Under the pieces are notes generated by a model. The model made no database searches, was not told the DNA's origin, and saw only the letters and a list, made by a program, of their open reading frames with translations. Source: Thermoplasmata archaeon (lineage in GTDB: Archaea > Thermoplasmatota > Thermoplasmata > Lutacidiplasmatales > UBA184). From it: a DNA stretch of 49,535 nucleotides. Below are positions 16,507-23,542 of the stretch, piece after piece (position 1 is the stretch's first letter; each line of letters opens with the position of its first letter). Position numbers and translations under genes: made by a program. Location: positions 1 to 49,535 of the forward strand of contig JAKAVY010000011.1 in assembly GCA_021827405.1 (NCBI GenBank), read 5' to 3'.

Positions 16507-17022
16507 ATGCCAGAGTCTGACCTTTCTCCGCACTATCTCCACGGGCCCGAGATCGACTGGAAGAGATGGGAGGGGCGCCGAAAGGAGGTCACGATAACCC
16601 TCCCTGTGGACCTGGTCAAATGGGCGAAGTCGAACTGCAACCTCTCCAGGTGGGTGGAGCACGCACTGAAGCGTGCGCAGGGAGGAGAAGAAGCGACCCT
16701 CGCGGAGCTCAAGGCGGAGGCAGAGGGAGCGAGGGCCCATCTGGCCGGGTTGGAGGCCCAGATCGCGGAGCACGAGTCAGCTCTCGCGAGGCGCTTGGCT
16801 GAGCAGGCGACCGAGACGCAGAGGGAAGAGTTTGTCGCAAAGCTGGCCAAGGCGTTCTTCGCGGCAGACAGGGCAGAGGCCCGGTTCGGCTGCTTCGCGA
16901 ACCTTTCCTGGGTCAAGTCCAGGTGTGAACACGAGCCTTTGATGCAGGGCCTCACGCCCGAGTCGGTCCTGGAGCTGATCCTGGCGCGAAAACCCATGTC
17001 ACAGGGAGGGGCGGAGGCATGA
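16507..17022 (+). CDS. Ribbon-helix-helix/coiled-coil regulator, left paralogue
   Basis: 171 residues from ATG 16507. The frame is open further upstream, but that would translate the palindromes and pyrimidine tract. Residues 12-18 are HGPEIDW, a motif shared with the right paralogue. Residues 28-57 (VTITLPVDLVKWAKSN then LSRWVEHALKRA) fit a ribbon-helix-helix DNA-binding fold. Residues about 60-115 are a Glu/Ala/Arg-rich coiled coil. The C-terminal block has ANLSWVKSRCEHEPLM then LTPESVLELIL. No named family is recognised beyond the fold. It probably binds the palindromes just upstream and represses its own operon. Its stop overlaps the next start (ATGA). Confidence 0.78.
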   Translation: MPESDLSPHYLHGPEIDWKRWEGRRKEVTITLPVDLVKWAKSNCNLSRWVEHALKRAQGGEEATLAELKAEAEGARAHLAGLEAQIAEHESALARRLAEQATETQREEFVAKLAKAFFAADRAEARFGCFANLSWVKSRCEHEPLMQGLTPESVLELILARKPMSQGGAEA

Positions 17023-17186
17023 CGGCCCCAATGCACGGGAAGGCAGCCTCCCAAGTTGACGCCGAACTGGACGCCCGGGAGGCGCGAGCTCGTCTCCAGC
17101 TGCGCCAGGCGGCCGACCTGGAGCAGGAGGCAACGCGCGAGCTCGACCGAGTTTACTGGGCCCGAACGGAGAGGGGACTGCATTGA
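17019..17186 (+). CDS. Small coiled-coil protein translated between regulator and Mom-like gene
   Basis: 55 residues from ATG 17019, overlapping the regulator stop by four bases (ATGA) and ended by TGA 17184-17186, which overlaps the next TTG. The sequence is charged and helical (AELDAREARARLQLRQAADL, then EQEATRELDRVYWARTERG). The tight overlaps on both sides are the main evidence that it is translated. The position matches the 34-residue ORF in the mirror operon, although the sequences do not resemble each other. The function is unknown. Confidence 0.6.
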   Translation: MTAPMHGKAASQVDAELDAREARARLQLRQAADLEQEATRELDRVYWARTERGLH

Positions 17187-17527
17187 CTCTGGGTCCGATA
17201 ATCCCGGTCGGAGGGCCAGGAACCCGCGAGTTGGTCAATGGATGGCTTCGGCGCTACCACTACCTCGGGGGGCTCCCCGGCTGGAAGTACGCGGCCGCCC
17301 TCAGGTCTCCAGAAAATGCCCTCATTTGGGACGGGGTCGTTGTTGTCGGCACCCCGGCCAGTTCGGTCCTCGCACGTAGGGGTTACCAAGAGGTTAGGCG
17401 CCTGGCGCTGCGTCCAGGCGCACCGAAGAACTCTGGCAGTTACCTCCTGGGCCACGTGAAGAGGTGGGCACGCCAGAGTGGCGTCTCCCGCCTAGGAGCC
17501 CGTAGCACCACTACCCTTCTTCCCTGA
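17183..17527 (+). pseudogene. Mom/XF1762-like GNAT-fold protein, 3' end altered by IS insertion
   Basis: From TTG 17183, overlapping the preceding TGA. The readable part has LVNGWLRRYHYLGGLPGWKY, then DGVVVVGTPASSV, then YQEVRRLALRPGAPKNSGSY and LLGHVKRWARQSGVSRL. This His-Tyr, Arg-Leu and PKNSxS order is seen in phage Mom-like DNA-modification proteins and in the XF1762 family, both GNAT-fold. The expected C-terminal third is absent. The frame enters the IS at 17496 and ends at 17527. Removing the IS and one CTAG copy restores GVSRLVRPAE and a TAA at 18990, so the gene was already short before the IS arrived. It may have modified bases in element DNA; this is a distant pattern match. Confidence 0.55.
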
Positions 17528-18969
17528 CGGAGGCTCGAGAGGAAGTACTTTACCGGAGTGCGTCTATCGGGCGGCATGTCCACCTCGAAGAAGCCCGTCT
17601 TCCGAAAGTACGATCCCCACCAGACCCTGATCCTCCCTCCCGATCTGAACGACTGGCTCCCCGAGGAGCATGTCGCTCGCGTGGTCGCCCATGTCGTCGA
17701 TGAGTTCCTGGACCTCGAACCGTTGATCGCCACCTACCAGAACGAGGAGGGGGGCTCTCCCGCTTTCGACCCCCGCCTCCCGCTCAAGGTCCTCCTCTAC
17801 GGCTACTCCGTGGGCGTCCCCTCCGCTCGTCGCTTGGAGAAGGCCACCTGGGACGATGTGGCCACCCGATGGCTCGCCGCCGACCAGCACCCCCACTTCA
17901 CCACGCTCAACCGCTTCCGCTTGAGGAACCTCCAGTTCATCGACGACCTCTTCCTCCAAGTCCTCAAGCTCTGCCAGGAGGCGGGACTCGTCCGACTGGG
18001 TCGCGTGGCGCTGGACGGGACGAAGATCAAGGCCAGCGCCTCTAAGCACAAGTCCCGCACCTACGAGAAGATCGAAGCGGACGAGGAGGCGCTGCGCCGC
18101 CAGGTCCGCAGGATCCTGCGCGAGGCGGAGCGTGTCGGTCAGGAGGAGGACGAGCTCTACGGGAAGGACAAGAACCCCTACATGCACCCTCTCCCCCCCG
18201 ACTGGAAGGAGCGGCTGAAGAGGCTCCGGGAGGCCCGCAAGGCGGTCGAGGAGCGGGAGAAGAAGAAAGGGAAGAAGGAGCCCGACCCGAAGACCCAGTA
18301 CAACTTCACCGACCCCGACTCCCGCATCATGCAGGAGAGCGGGAACAAGGGGGCGCACATCCAGGGCTACAACGCCCAGGCCGCGGTGGACGCCAAGAGC
18401 CAGGTGATCGTGTCCACGCTTCTCACGCAGGGGAACCCGAACAACCAGCACCTGGCCCCGATGATGGGGGAGATGGAGCGGACCCTGGGAACTCTTCCCC
18501 GCAAGGTCCTGGTGGATGCGGGGTACTTCAGCGAGGCCCAGATCCGCCAACTTCAGGCGCGAGGGGTCGAGGTCTTCTGCCCTCCCGAACCGTCGAGGGT
18601 GGCCGAGAGCGCGCCATGCCAGCGGGGGCGACCCCCGCTGGACGAGCGGTTCACCGCGAGGATGCGACGGAAGGTCCGAAGTCGCCGAGGTCGAAGGGAT
18701 TAGCGCTGGAGGAAGGTCAGCGTGGAACCCGTGTTCGGTCAGATCAAGCAGGGGAGAGGGCTTCGACAGTTCCTGCTGAGAGGGTTCGAGAAGGTGAGCG
18801 CGGAGTGGAAACTGTGGGGTCTGACCCACAACCTGCGGAAGTTACACGTCGCGTGGACGGCGTGACGGCGAAGAACGAGGGAAGAAGGGAAAGGAAGGGG
18901 GAGGGGAACCCCTTCGCGGAGCTGGGGAGGGGAACCCTCCTCAACAAAAACTGGTTGTGCTACGGGCTC
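17496..18969 (+). mobile_element. IS1182-type insertion sequence
   Basis: 1474 bases bounded by perfect 13-bp terminal inverted repeats GAGCCCGTAGCAC (17496-17508 and, inverted, 18957-18969). CTAG on both sides (17492-17495, 18970-18973) is a plausible 4-bp target duplication; taken together the inverted match is 17 bp. It carries one transposase gene that fills most of its length. Insertion fell at the 3' end of the Mom-like gene and about 30 bases before the proton-ATPase, and could have changed expression of the latter. Confidence 0.85.
17576..18865 (+). pseudogene. IS1182-family transposase interrupted by an in-frame TAG
   Basis: About 430 codons from ATG 17576 to TGA 18865. The N-terminal DUF772-like region reads LILPPDLNDWLPEEHVARVV and LPLKVLLYGYSVGVPSARRLE. 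The DDE domain has VALDGTKIKASASKH and VLVDAGYFSEAQI. TAG at 18701-18703 interrupts the same frame, which continues with VSVEPVFGQIKQGRGLRQF, carrying the catalytic Glu, and WGLTHNLRKLH. The stop sits where relatives have a Tyr shortly before the EPVFGQIK block, so a one-base change TAY to TAG explains it. Without readthrough the product lacks the third catalytic residue and the copy is probably inactive unless helped in trans. TAG also ends other genes here, which argues against recoding. Confidence 0.85.
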
Positions 18970-19003
18970 CTAGTCCGTCCGGCCGAGTAAGGTCTTGGCG
19001 CCC

Positions 19004-21508
19004 ATGAACGTGACTCCGAATCAGATTGCTATCTCAGCCTCCCCGCCCATCTTGCCCTCGGTGGAACCAAGGGGCCTGACCGATGACGAGGTTCGGACGC
19101 GCCGCGAGCAGTCCGGCTTCAACGAGGTTCCCGAGCTGACGGTCAGCGCGTGGCGCCGACTTCTCTCGTATTTCTGGGGACCCATCCCCTGGATGATCGA
19201 AGTGGCGGTGGTACTCGCCGCGGTCCTCCAGCACTGGGATGACTTCGCCATCATCCTTACTCTGCTGGTCGTGAACGCCGCCATCGGCTTCTGGGAGGAA
19301 CACCAGGCGGGAGACGCGGTCGCGGCGTTGAAGGCCCACCTCGCCCCGCAGGCCCGCGCCCTGCGCGAGGGGCAGTGGACGAAGATCCCCGCTCGTGAAC
19401 TGGTTCCCGGAGACATCGTCCGGTTGCGGATGGGAGACATCGTCCCGGCCGACATCCGCTTGGTGGGGGACGCTTCGTTGGAGCTCGACCAGTCCGCACT
19501 CACCGGGGAATCTCTTCCTGTCACGAGGGAACGTGGGGGGACGGCGTACGCCGGGTCCATTGTTCGGAGGGGCGAGGGGACGGCGGAAGTCTCAACGACC
19601 GGCTCTAAGTCGTTCCTCGGACGGACGACGCAACTCGTTGCTCAGGCGAAGTCGGTGAGTCATTTGCAGAAAGCCGTCCTTCGAATCGGGGACACTCTCA
19701 TCGTGATCGCTGTCACGCTCGCGATCGTGGTCGAGGTTGTGTCGCTGCTGCGCGGCGTGAATCTCCTGACCTCATTGCAGTTCGCCCTGGTGCTCACCAT
19801 CGCTGCCATTCCCGTAGCGATGCCCACGGTGCTGTCGGTCACGATGGCCGTCGGTGCGCGAACTCTGGCCCGCGACAATGCGATCGTAACGCGCCTCGAG
19901 TCCGTGGAGGAGCTCGCCGGTATCGACGTGCTCTGCTCGGACAAGACCGGAACTCTGACTCAGAACCGGCTCGTGGCTGGGGAACCAGTACCGCTGGGAG
20001 GGACCAGCCCCGGTGACGTACTTCTCGCCGGCGTTCTCGCCTCTCGGGTCGAGGACCACGACCCGATCGACGACGCGATCTTCGCCGCGAAAGGGGCAGA
20101 CGGTCTGGGCAAGGAGTTCCGAAGGACGCAGTTCGTCCCGTTCGACCCCGTCCGGAAACGGACGGAAGCCACCCTGATCGCCCCCGACGGCCGCGCGCAG
20201 CGGGTGAGCAAAGGGGCCCCCCAGGCGATTCTGGCACTTTGCGGAGACCTTCCGGAAACCCGACAGGCCGTCGAGCGTGTGATCAAGCAGGTCGCGGTGC
20301 ACGGCTACCGGGCCTTGGGGGTGGCCCGAGCGGACGGTGATGGCCCGTGGGTGTACCTTGGCATCCTTCCCCTGTTCGACCCGCTGCGCCCCGACTCGGC
20401 AGATGTGGTCGCGTCCCTCCAATCCCTGGGGATCCAGGTCAAGATGGTCACGGGGGACCAGGCTGCCATCGCCCAGGAGACGGCGCAGAAGCTGGGTCTG
20501 CGCGGAACCGTGATCGTTCCAGAGGATTTTGAGAAGAAGACCTCCGAGTCCGGAGACCCGGGTCGGGAACTCGAACAGACCAACGTCTTCGCGCAAGTGT
20601 TCCCCGAACACAAATATCGCATCGTCGAAGAGCTCCAAAAACGAGGACACATCGTCGGAATGACCGGAGATGGGGTGAACGATGCTCCCGCCCTCAAGAA
20701 AGCGGACGCGGGAATCGCCGTTTCCGGCGCTACCGACGCGGCGCGGGCCGCGGCCGCTGTCGTGCTGACGGCGCCCGGTCTCGGGGTGATCCTGACGGCG
20801 ATCCGGCAGGCCCGTCAGACTTTCGCCCGGATGACCGCCTACGCGATTTACCGGATCGAGGAAACCATCCGACTCCTCTTGTTCATCGGCCTCACCATTC
20901 TCGTGCTCGGCTTCTTCCCGGTGACGGCGATCATGATCGTCCTCATCGCACTCCTCAACGATGGAGCCATTCTCGCCATAGCGTACGACCGCACGCCGAT
21001 CTCCCCCCAACCGGTCATTTGGCGTATGAGGAGCGTCCTCCGGGTCGCGTCGGCAATCGGCGTCGTAGGAGTGGGGTCGACCTTCCTCCTCCTGGCGGTC
21101 GCGTTCGGGCCTCTGCACATCGCCGGGGGCTCGCTTCAGACCCTGATGTACCTCAAGCTCTCGGTGGCGGGGCACTTCGTGATATTCCTTACGCGCACGA
21201 AAGGACCGTTCTGGAAGTCTCGTCCCGCCGGCGTTCTCGTACTCAGCGTCATCGGCACGCAGGTCATCGCATCGACCCTCGCGCTGGGCGGTTGGTTCCT
21301 GACCCCAGTGCCGTTCCTTTGGGTGGTCGGCATCTGGGGGTACGCGGCGATTGAAGTGCTCGCGGTGGACGCGGTGAAGCAATGGGTGTATCGACGGGAG
21401 CGACTCCGCGAACCCGCTCAGGCAGGAATAACCTCGGCGCCCCGGTTAGAGGCTCTCCTTCCCTGGCGTTGGTTTTTTCACCCGCGTCATCGTCACCTCG
21501 ATGGGTGA
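19004..21508 (+). CDS. Plasma-membrane-type proton-pumping P-type ATPase (P3A)
   Basis: About 834 residues from ATG 19004; TTG 18995 is an alternative. All P-type motifs are intact: actuator TGES (167-170), membrane IPVAMPTV (269-276) typical of P3A pumps, the phosphorylated Asp313 in CSDKTGTLTQN, MVTGDQAAIAQETAQ, and the hinge GDGVNDAPALKKADAGIAV. About ten membrane helices. P3A enzymes pump H+ outward using ATP; in acidophilic archaea this would help pH homeostasis. It lies inside the tRNA-Ile element between two 3'-shortened genes and directly after the IS. Its codon use looks less GC-extreme than the flanking host genes, so acquisition by transfer is likely. The C-terminus is Arg/His-rich. 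Confidence 0.95.
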   Translation: MNVTPNQIAISASPPILPSVEPRGLTDDEVRTRREQSGFNEVPELTVSAWRRLLSYFWGPIPWMIEVAVVLAAVLQHWDDFAIILTLLVVNAAIGFWEEHQAGDAVAALKAHLAPQARALREGQWTKIPARELVPGDIVRLRMGDIVPADIRLVGDASLELDQSALTGESLPVTRERGGTAYAGSIVRRGEGTAEVSTTGSKSFLGRTTQLVAQAKSVSHLQKAVLRIGDTLIVIAVTLAIVVEVVSLLRGVNLLTSLQFALVLTIAAIPVAMPTVLSVTMAVGARTLARDNAIVTRLESVEELAGIDVLCSDKTGTLTQNRLVAGEPVPLGGTSPGDVLLAGVLASRVEDHDPIDDAIFAAKGADGLGKEFRRTQFVPFDPVRKRTEATLIAPDGRAQRVSKGAPQAILALCGDLPETRQAVERVIKQVAVHGYRALGVARADGDGPWVYLGILPLFDPLRPDSADVVASLQSLGIQVKMVTGDQAAIAQETAQKLGLRGTVIVPEDFEKKTSESGDPGRELEQTNVFAQVFPEHKYRIVEELQKRGHIVGMTGDGVNDAPALKKADAGIAVSGATDAARAAAAVVLTAPGLGVILTAIRQARQTFARMTAYAIYRIEETIRLLLFIGLTILVLGFFPVTAIMIVLIALLNDGAILAIAYDRTPISPQPVIWRMRSVLRVASAIGVVGVGSTFLLLAVAFGPLHIAGGSLQTLMYLKLSVAGHFVIFLTRTKGPFWKSRPAGVLVLSVIGTQVIASTLALGGWFLTPVPFLWVVGIWGYAAIEVLAVDAVKQWVYRRERLREPAQAGITSAPRLEALLPWRWFFHPRHRHLDG

Positions 21509-21697
21509 ACCTGTTCCCTTCCACGGAACGGACCGGCAGCTCGTCCAGATCGAGACAGAACACCTGACGCTCGTGGATCGCCTGGCGTCGCTCCCCGGAG
21601 CTGGCGCGCTCCTGCCCTCCTGTGGACCTAAGGGTGTTTCGTCACCTTGGGCGCGAGAGACGGAGGGAGGTCCGACGACGCCGACGAGCGCGCATCC
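21509..21697. other. Junction between the proton-ATPase and the broken methyltransferase
   Basis: About 190 bases. A rightward frame opening at ATG 21501 inside the ATPase stop reads a plausible start (HGTDRQLVQIETEHLTLVDR) but soon turns into Pro/Ser-rich noncoding-like sequence, so it may be the head of a truncated gene. I see no other feature. The methyltransferase frame ends at 21698 before its expected C-terminal half, so a deletion endpoint probably lies here. Confidence 0.4.
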
Positions 21698-22195
21698 TTA
21701 ATCGCGGACGGCGAGCGTCGAGGCTCTCCAGCGCTTCATGCCGGTCACGCCGGCCGGGTGGGTGCAGTAGGTGTCCCCGAGGTTCAGCCATAGAGTACCG
21801 TCGGGTCGAAGCACTCGCCAGACGGCGTCGAACACGTCCGCGAGGTGGTCGACGTAGAGTTCGGGGGTCGGCTCCAGGCCGAGTTCGCCCTTCCATGCCC
21901 CGCATTCGGTGCAGGACGTGGACGATCGAGGGGAGCGGGTCGCTGAAGCGCCGTTCAGGGTCTCCGCGGTCATCGGGTGGGTGACCTGCCCGTTCCCGGC
22001 CGGCGCAGTGTCGGTCCGCCACTGGTGGTCGCACCCAGGCCGGGCTCCCCACACCTGGGGTTACGTACCGTAGGTCCGCAGACCCCAGTACGGGGGCGAG
22101 GTGACGACGCGGTGAGCCGACTCCGCCGGGAGCGCCCGGAGCACCTCAATGACGTGGCCATGAAGGATAGCGGGGGCGAGAGTGTGCGGAATCAC
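21698..22195 (-). pseudogene. DNA methyltransferase (N4-cytosine/N6-adenine type), nonsense-interrupted and 3'-truncated
   Basis: From GTG 22195, overlapping the TGA of the preceding small ORF (GTGA). The start ILHGHVIEVLRALPAESAHR leads to motif IV TSPPYWGLRTYGT, then TAA (22063-22061), then in the same frame PQVWGARPGCDHQW, CTECGAWKGELGLEPTPELY and VLRPDGTLWLNLGDTY. Phage methylases have TEPQVWG at this point, so GAA (Glu) became TAA by one change. The reading ends at 21698 after ASTLAVRD, without the C-terminal FxGxG-type SAM-binding motif expected in this circularly permuted class. The enzyme would have methylated element or host DNA; as it stands it is almost certainly dead. SPPYW favours N4-cytosine methylation. 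Confidence 0.8.
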
Positions 22196-22296
22196 GCGTT
22201 GACTCCCGACCGCTGAGCCCAGCGTACCGCGTTCCGAGAGGCACGAAACCGACCACCGCACAGGGGGCACGCTGTCCCCGCGGGAGGGGAGTGCAT
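22192..22296 (-). CDS. 34-residue Cys-containing ORF between right regulator and methyltransferase
   Basis: ATG 22296 overlaps the regulator TGA (TGATG) and its own TGA overlaps the methyltransferase GTG (GTGA). The product MHSPPAGTACPLCGGRFRAS ends in NAVRWAQRSGVNA. The N-terminal CPLCGGRF resembles the first half of a small zinc-binding knuckle, but the second Cys pair expected near RW and RSG is missing, so metal binding is doubtful. The position and overlap pattern mirror the 55-residue ORF of the left operon. It may be a degenerate zinc-finger protein or mainly a translational coupling device. Confidence 0.5.
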   Translation of the reverse strand: MHSPPAGTACPLCGGRFRASRNAVRWAQRSGVNA

Positions 22297-22805
22297 CAGG
22301 CCGTGCCATCCTTCTGGCAGACCTCGAGCACCAGCTCGAGGGCCTGCCTCGGTTTCATCGAGCGGAGCAGGGGGTTCTTCTCTACCCGTGGCTCGATCCA
22401 CGCCAGATTCGCGTTCGCGACACCGAGGGACGCCCGGTGAATGGTGATCCGCCCCTGGGAGATCTCAGCGGCGGCGAACTCCTTCGCGAGGCTCCGGTTC
22501 GCGTTCTCCCGGGCCAACTCTTCGATGCGGGCATTCTCCTCGGCTTTCGCCTCTTCCGACAGCCGGGTCTCGTAGGTTTCGAGCTGGGCGGCGCGTTCCC
22601 TCGCCTGCTGGAGTTCCTCCCGGGTCCGGACGAGGCTCGCCCCTCCCTGGAGTCGGTCAAGGCTGTCCCTCAGGACCCGGCTCAGGACGTACCCGTGCGA
22701 TCGGGCGCACCGGACCTGGCTCGCGGGAAGGGTGACCGAGACCGTCACGCTGAGCCCGACCCGCTCCCACTCCTTCTCCGGGCCGTGGGCGATCTGGGCT
22801 TTCAA
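22296..22805 (-). CDS. Ribbon-helix-helix/coiled-coil regulator, right paralogue
   Basis: About 169 residues from TTG 22805. An earlier TTG at 22847 would translate one palindrome; the chosen start gives the same spacing to the shared HGPE motif as in the left paralogue. It has HGPEKEWER (residues 7-15), VTVSVTLPASQVRCARSHGY and VLSRVLRDSLDRLQGG as the ribbon-helix-helix, a long Glu/Arg/Ala coiled coil, and the C-terminal block ANLAWIEPRVEKNPLLRSM then QALELVLE. The last aligns with ANLSWVKSRCEHEPLM and VLELIL in the left protein. It probably binds the AACCCGGGTT array at its own promoter. The two proteins could also cross-bind each other's operators. No named family is recognised. Confidence 0.75.
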   Translation of the reverse strand: MKAQIAHGPEKEWERVGLSVTVSVTLPASQVRCARSHGYVLSRVLRDSLDRLQGGASLVRTREELQQARERAAQLETYETRLSEEAKAEENARIEELARENANRSLAKEFAAAEISQGRITIHRASLGVANANLAWIEPRVEKNPLLRSMKPRQALELVLEVCQKDGTA

Positions 22806-22917
22806 CCCGGCTTCAACCCGGGTTGGAGAGGGGTCTTCAGGGGTCAAGGTGGCCCCTCCCTCTGACGTGAACCCGGGTTGGAACCCGGGTTCGTTGCCAC
22901 GGGTTCAACCCGGGTTG
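22803..22917 (-). promoter_or_regulatory. Array of AACCCGGGTT palindromes (putative operators of the right regulator)
   Basis: Perfect palindromes CAACCCGGGTTG lie at 22814-22825 and 22906-22917, GAACCCGGGTTC at 22881-22892 and the 10-bp core at 22870-22879. Half copies lie at 22803-22810 and 22899-22905. Two neighbours are spaced 12 bases centre to centre, as in the left array. The array covers the start region of the right regulator, so the innermost site overlaps either its leader or its first codons. The core equals that of the left array although the outer bases differ (CAAC/GAAC versus ACAAC). Confidence 0.8.
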
Positions 22918-22967
22918 GGGAAGGGGATCGACCGATCCTCTGACGAGGCGGTCGGCTCGATCGGGCC

Positions 22968-23060
22968 GACGGGACGGACGCGCGGGGAGGGACGGACGGA
23001 CGTACGGACGGGTCGACCCGGGACGGGACGGGACGGGTTAGGGGGACGGGCGAGACAGGG
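22968..23060 (-). repeat. GGACGG/GGGAC tandem-like tract upstream of the right operator array
   Basis: On the plus strand, units GGACG and GGGAC repeat with few interruptions for about 90 bases, including GGGTCGACCC as a palindrome. On the coding strand of the right operon the tract is pyrimidine-rich, like the tract upstream of the left operon. Runs of three to five G every few bases could form G-quadruplexes. It could be an iteron-like origin relic, a slippage product or a structural element. Confidence 0.55.
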
Positions 23061-23087
23061 GTAGGGAACCGGGAAGGGTGCCTACGG

Positions 23088-23414
23088 TCAGGCACCTCGA
23101 ACCCACTTCCGGGCGAGCCAGATCAACGTGAACGGCTGTGAGAGCCCGTGGATCGGACAGAAGGAGATCGATAGGACCTCGTTCCGTCGGATCGGCTGTC
23201 GGCAGGTCGAACAGAGGACGAGAACGGGCGGCGGCTCGAACGGTGCTTCCGCCGGAGATTCCTCCTCCCCTCCGAGCCGACTTATCGGGACTGCTCGCGC
23301 GTCCCGTGCGTAGATCCGGGGGGAGCGCGATTTAGAAAAGACCGGGCCGACCGCGACTGGCCCGAAGACGCGCGCGAGCGCGACAGCGCTATTCGCTCGG
23401 CACAGGGAGATCAA
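23088..23414 (-). CDS. Putative zinc-knuckle protein at the right end of the element
   Basis: Up to 108 residues from TTG 23414, the only usual start codon in frame. The C-terminal half is convincing: VLVLCSTCRQPIRRNEVLS then ISFCPIHGLSQPFTLIWLAR, giving C-x2-C-x14-C-x2-H, a zinc-binding arrangement. The N-terminal half is Ala/Pro/Ser-rich and weak, so the real start may be internal with an unusual codon; an AT-rich TTCTAAATC near 23330 could be a box A for a shorter transcript. The gene lies between the G-rich tract and attR, facing the same way as the right operon. Small zinc proteins of this kind are common in archaeal viruses and plasmids. The function is unknown. Confidence 0.5.
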   Translation of the reverse strand: MISLCRANSAVALARVFGPVAVGPVFSKSRSPRIYARDARAVPISRLGGEEESPAEAPFEPPPVLVLCSTCRQPIRRNEVLSISFCPIHGLSQPFTLIWLARKWVRGA

Positions 23415-23542
23415 TTGGGCACCCCCGATACCGTTTCAAGAGGCGATGCCTTGCGGCCCGGCGCACCCGGCCAAGCGCGCCCGTTTTGCGTGTGCCGAGG
23501 CGATTTTCGGGTAGGTTCTATCAGAAACTTCTTGCAAAACCG

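Noticed and set aside
18701-18703. Pyrrolysine recoding of the TAG in the transposase
   Set aside because: TAG is used as an ordinary stop elsewhere in the window (for example the nitroreductase and GrpB-family genes) and no pyl gene is seen here, so nonsense mutation is simpler; kept as a question only.
21501-21701. 66-residue frame overlapping the ATPase stop
   Set aside because: The first 35 residues look protein-like, but no family is recognised and the rest is noncoding-like; described only as a possible truncated gene head.
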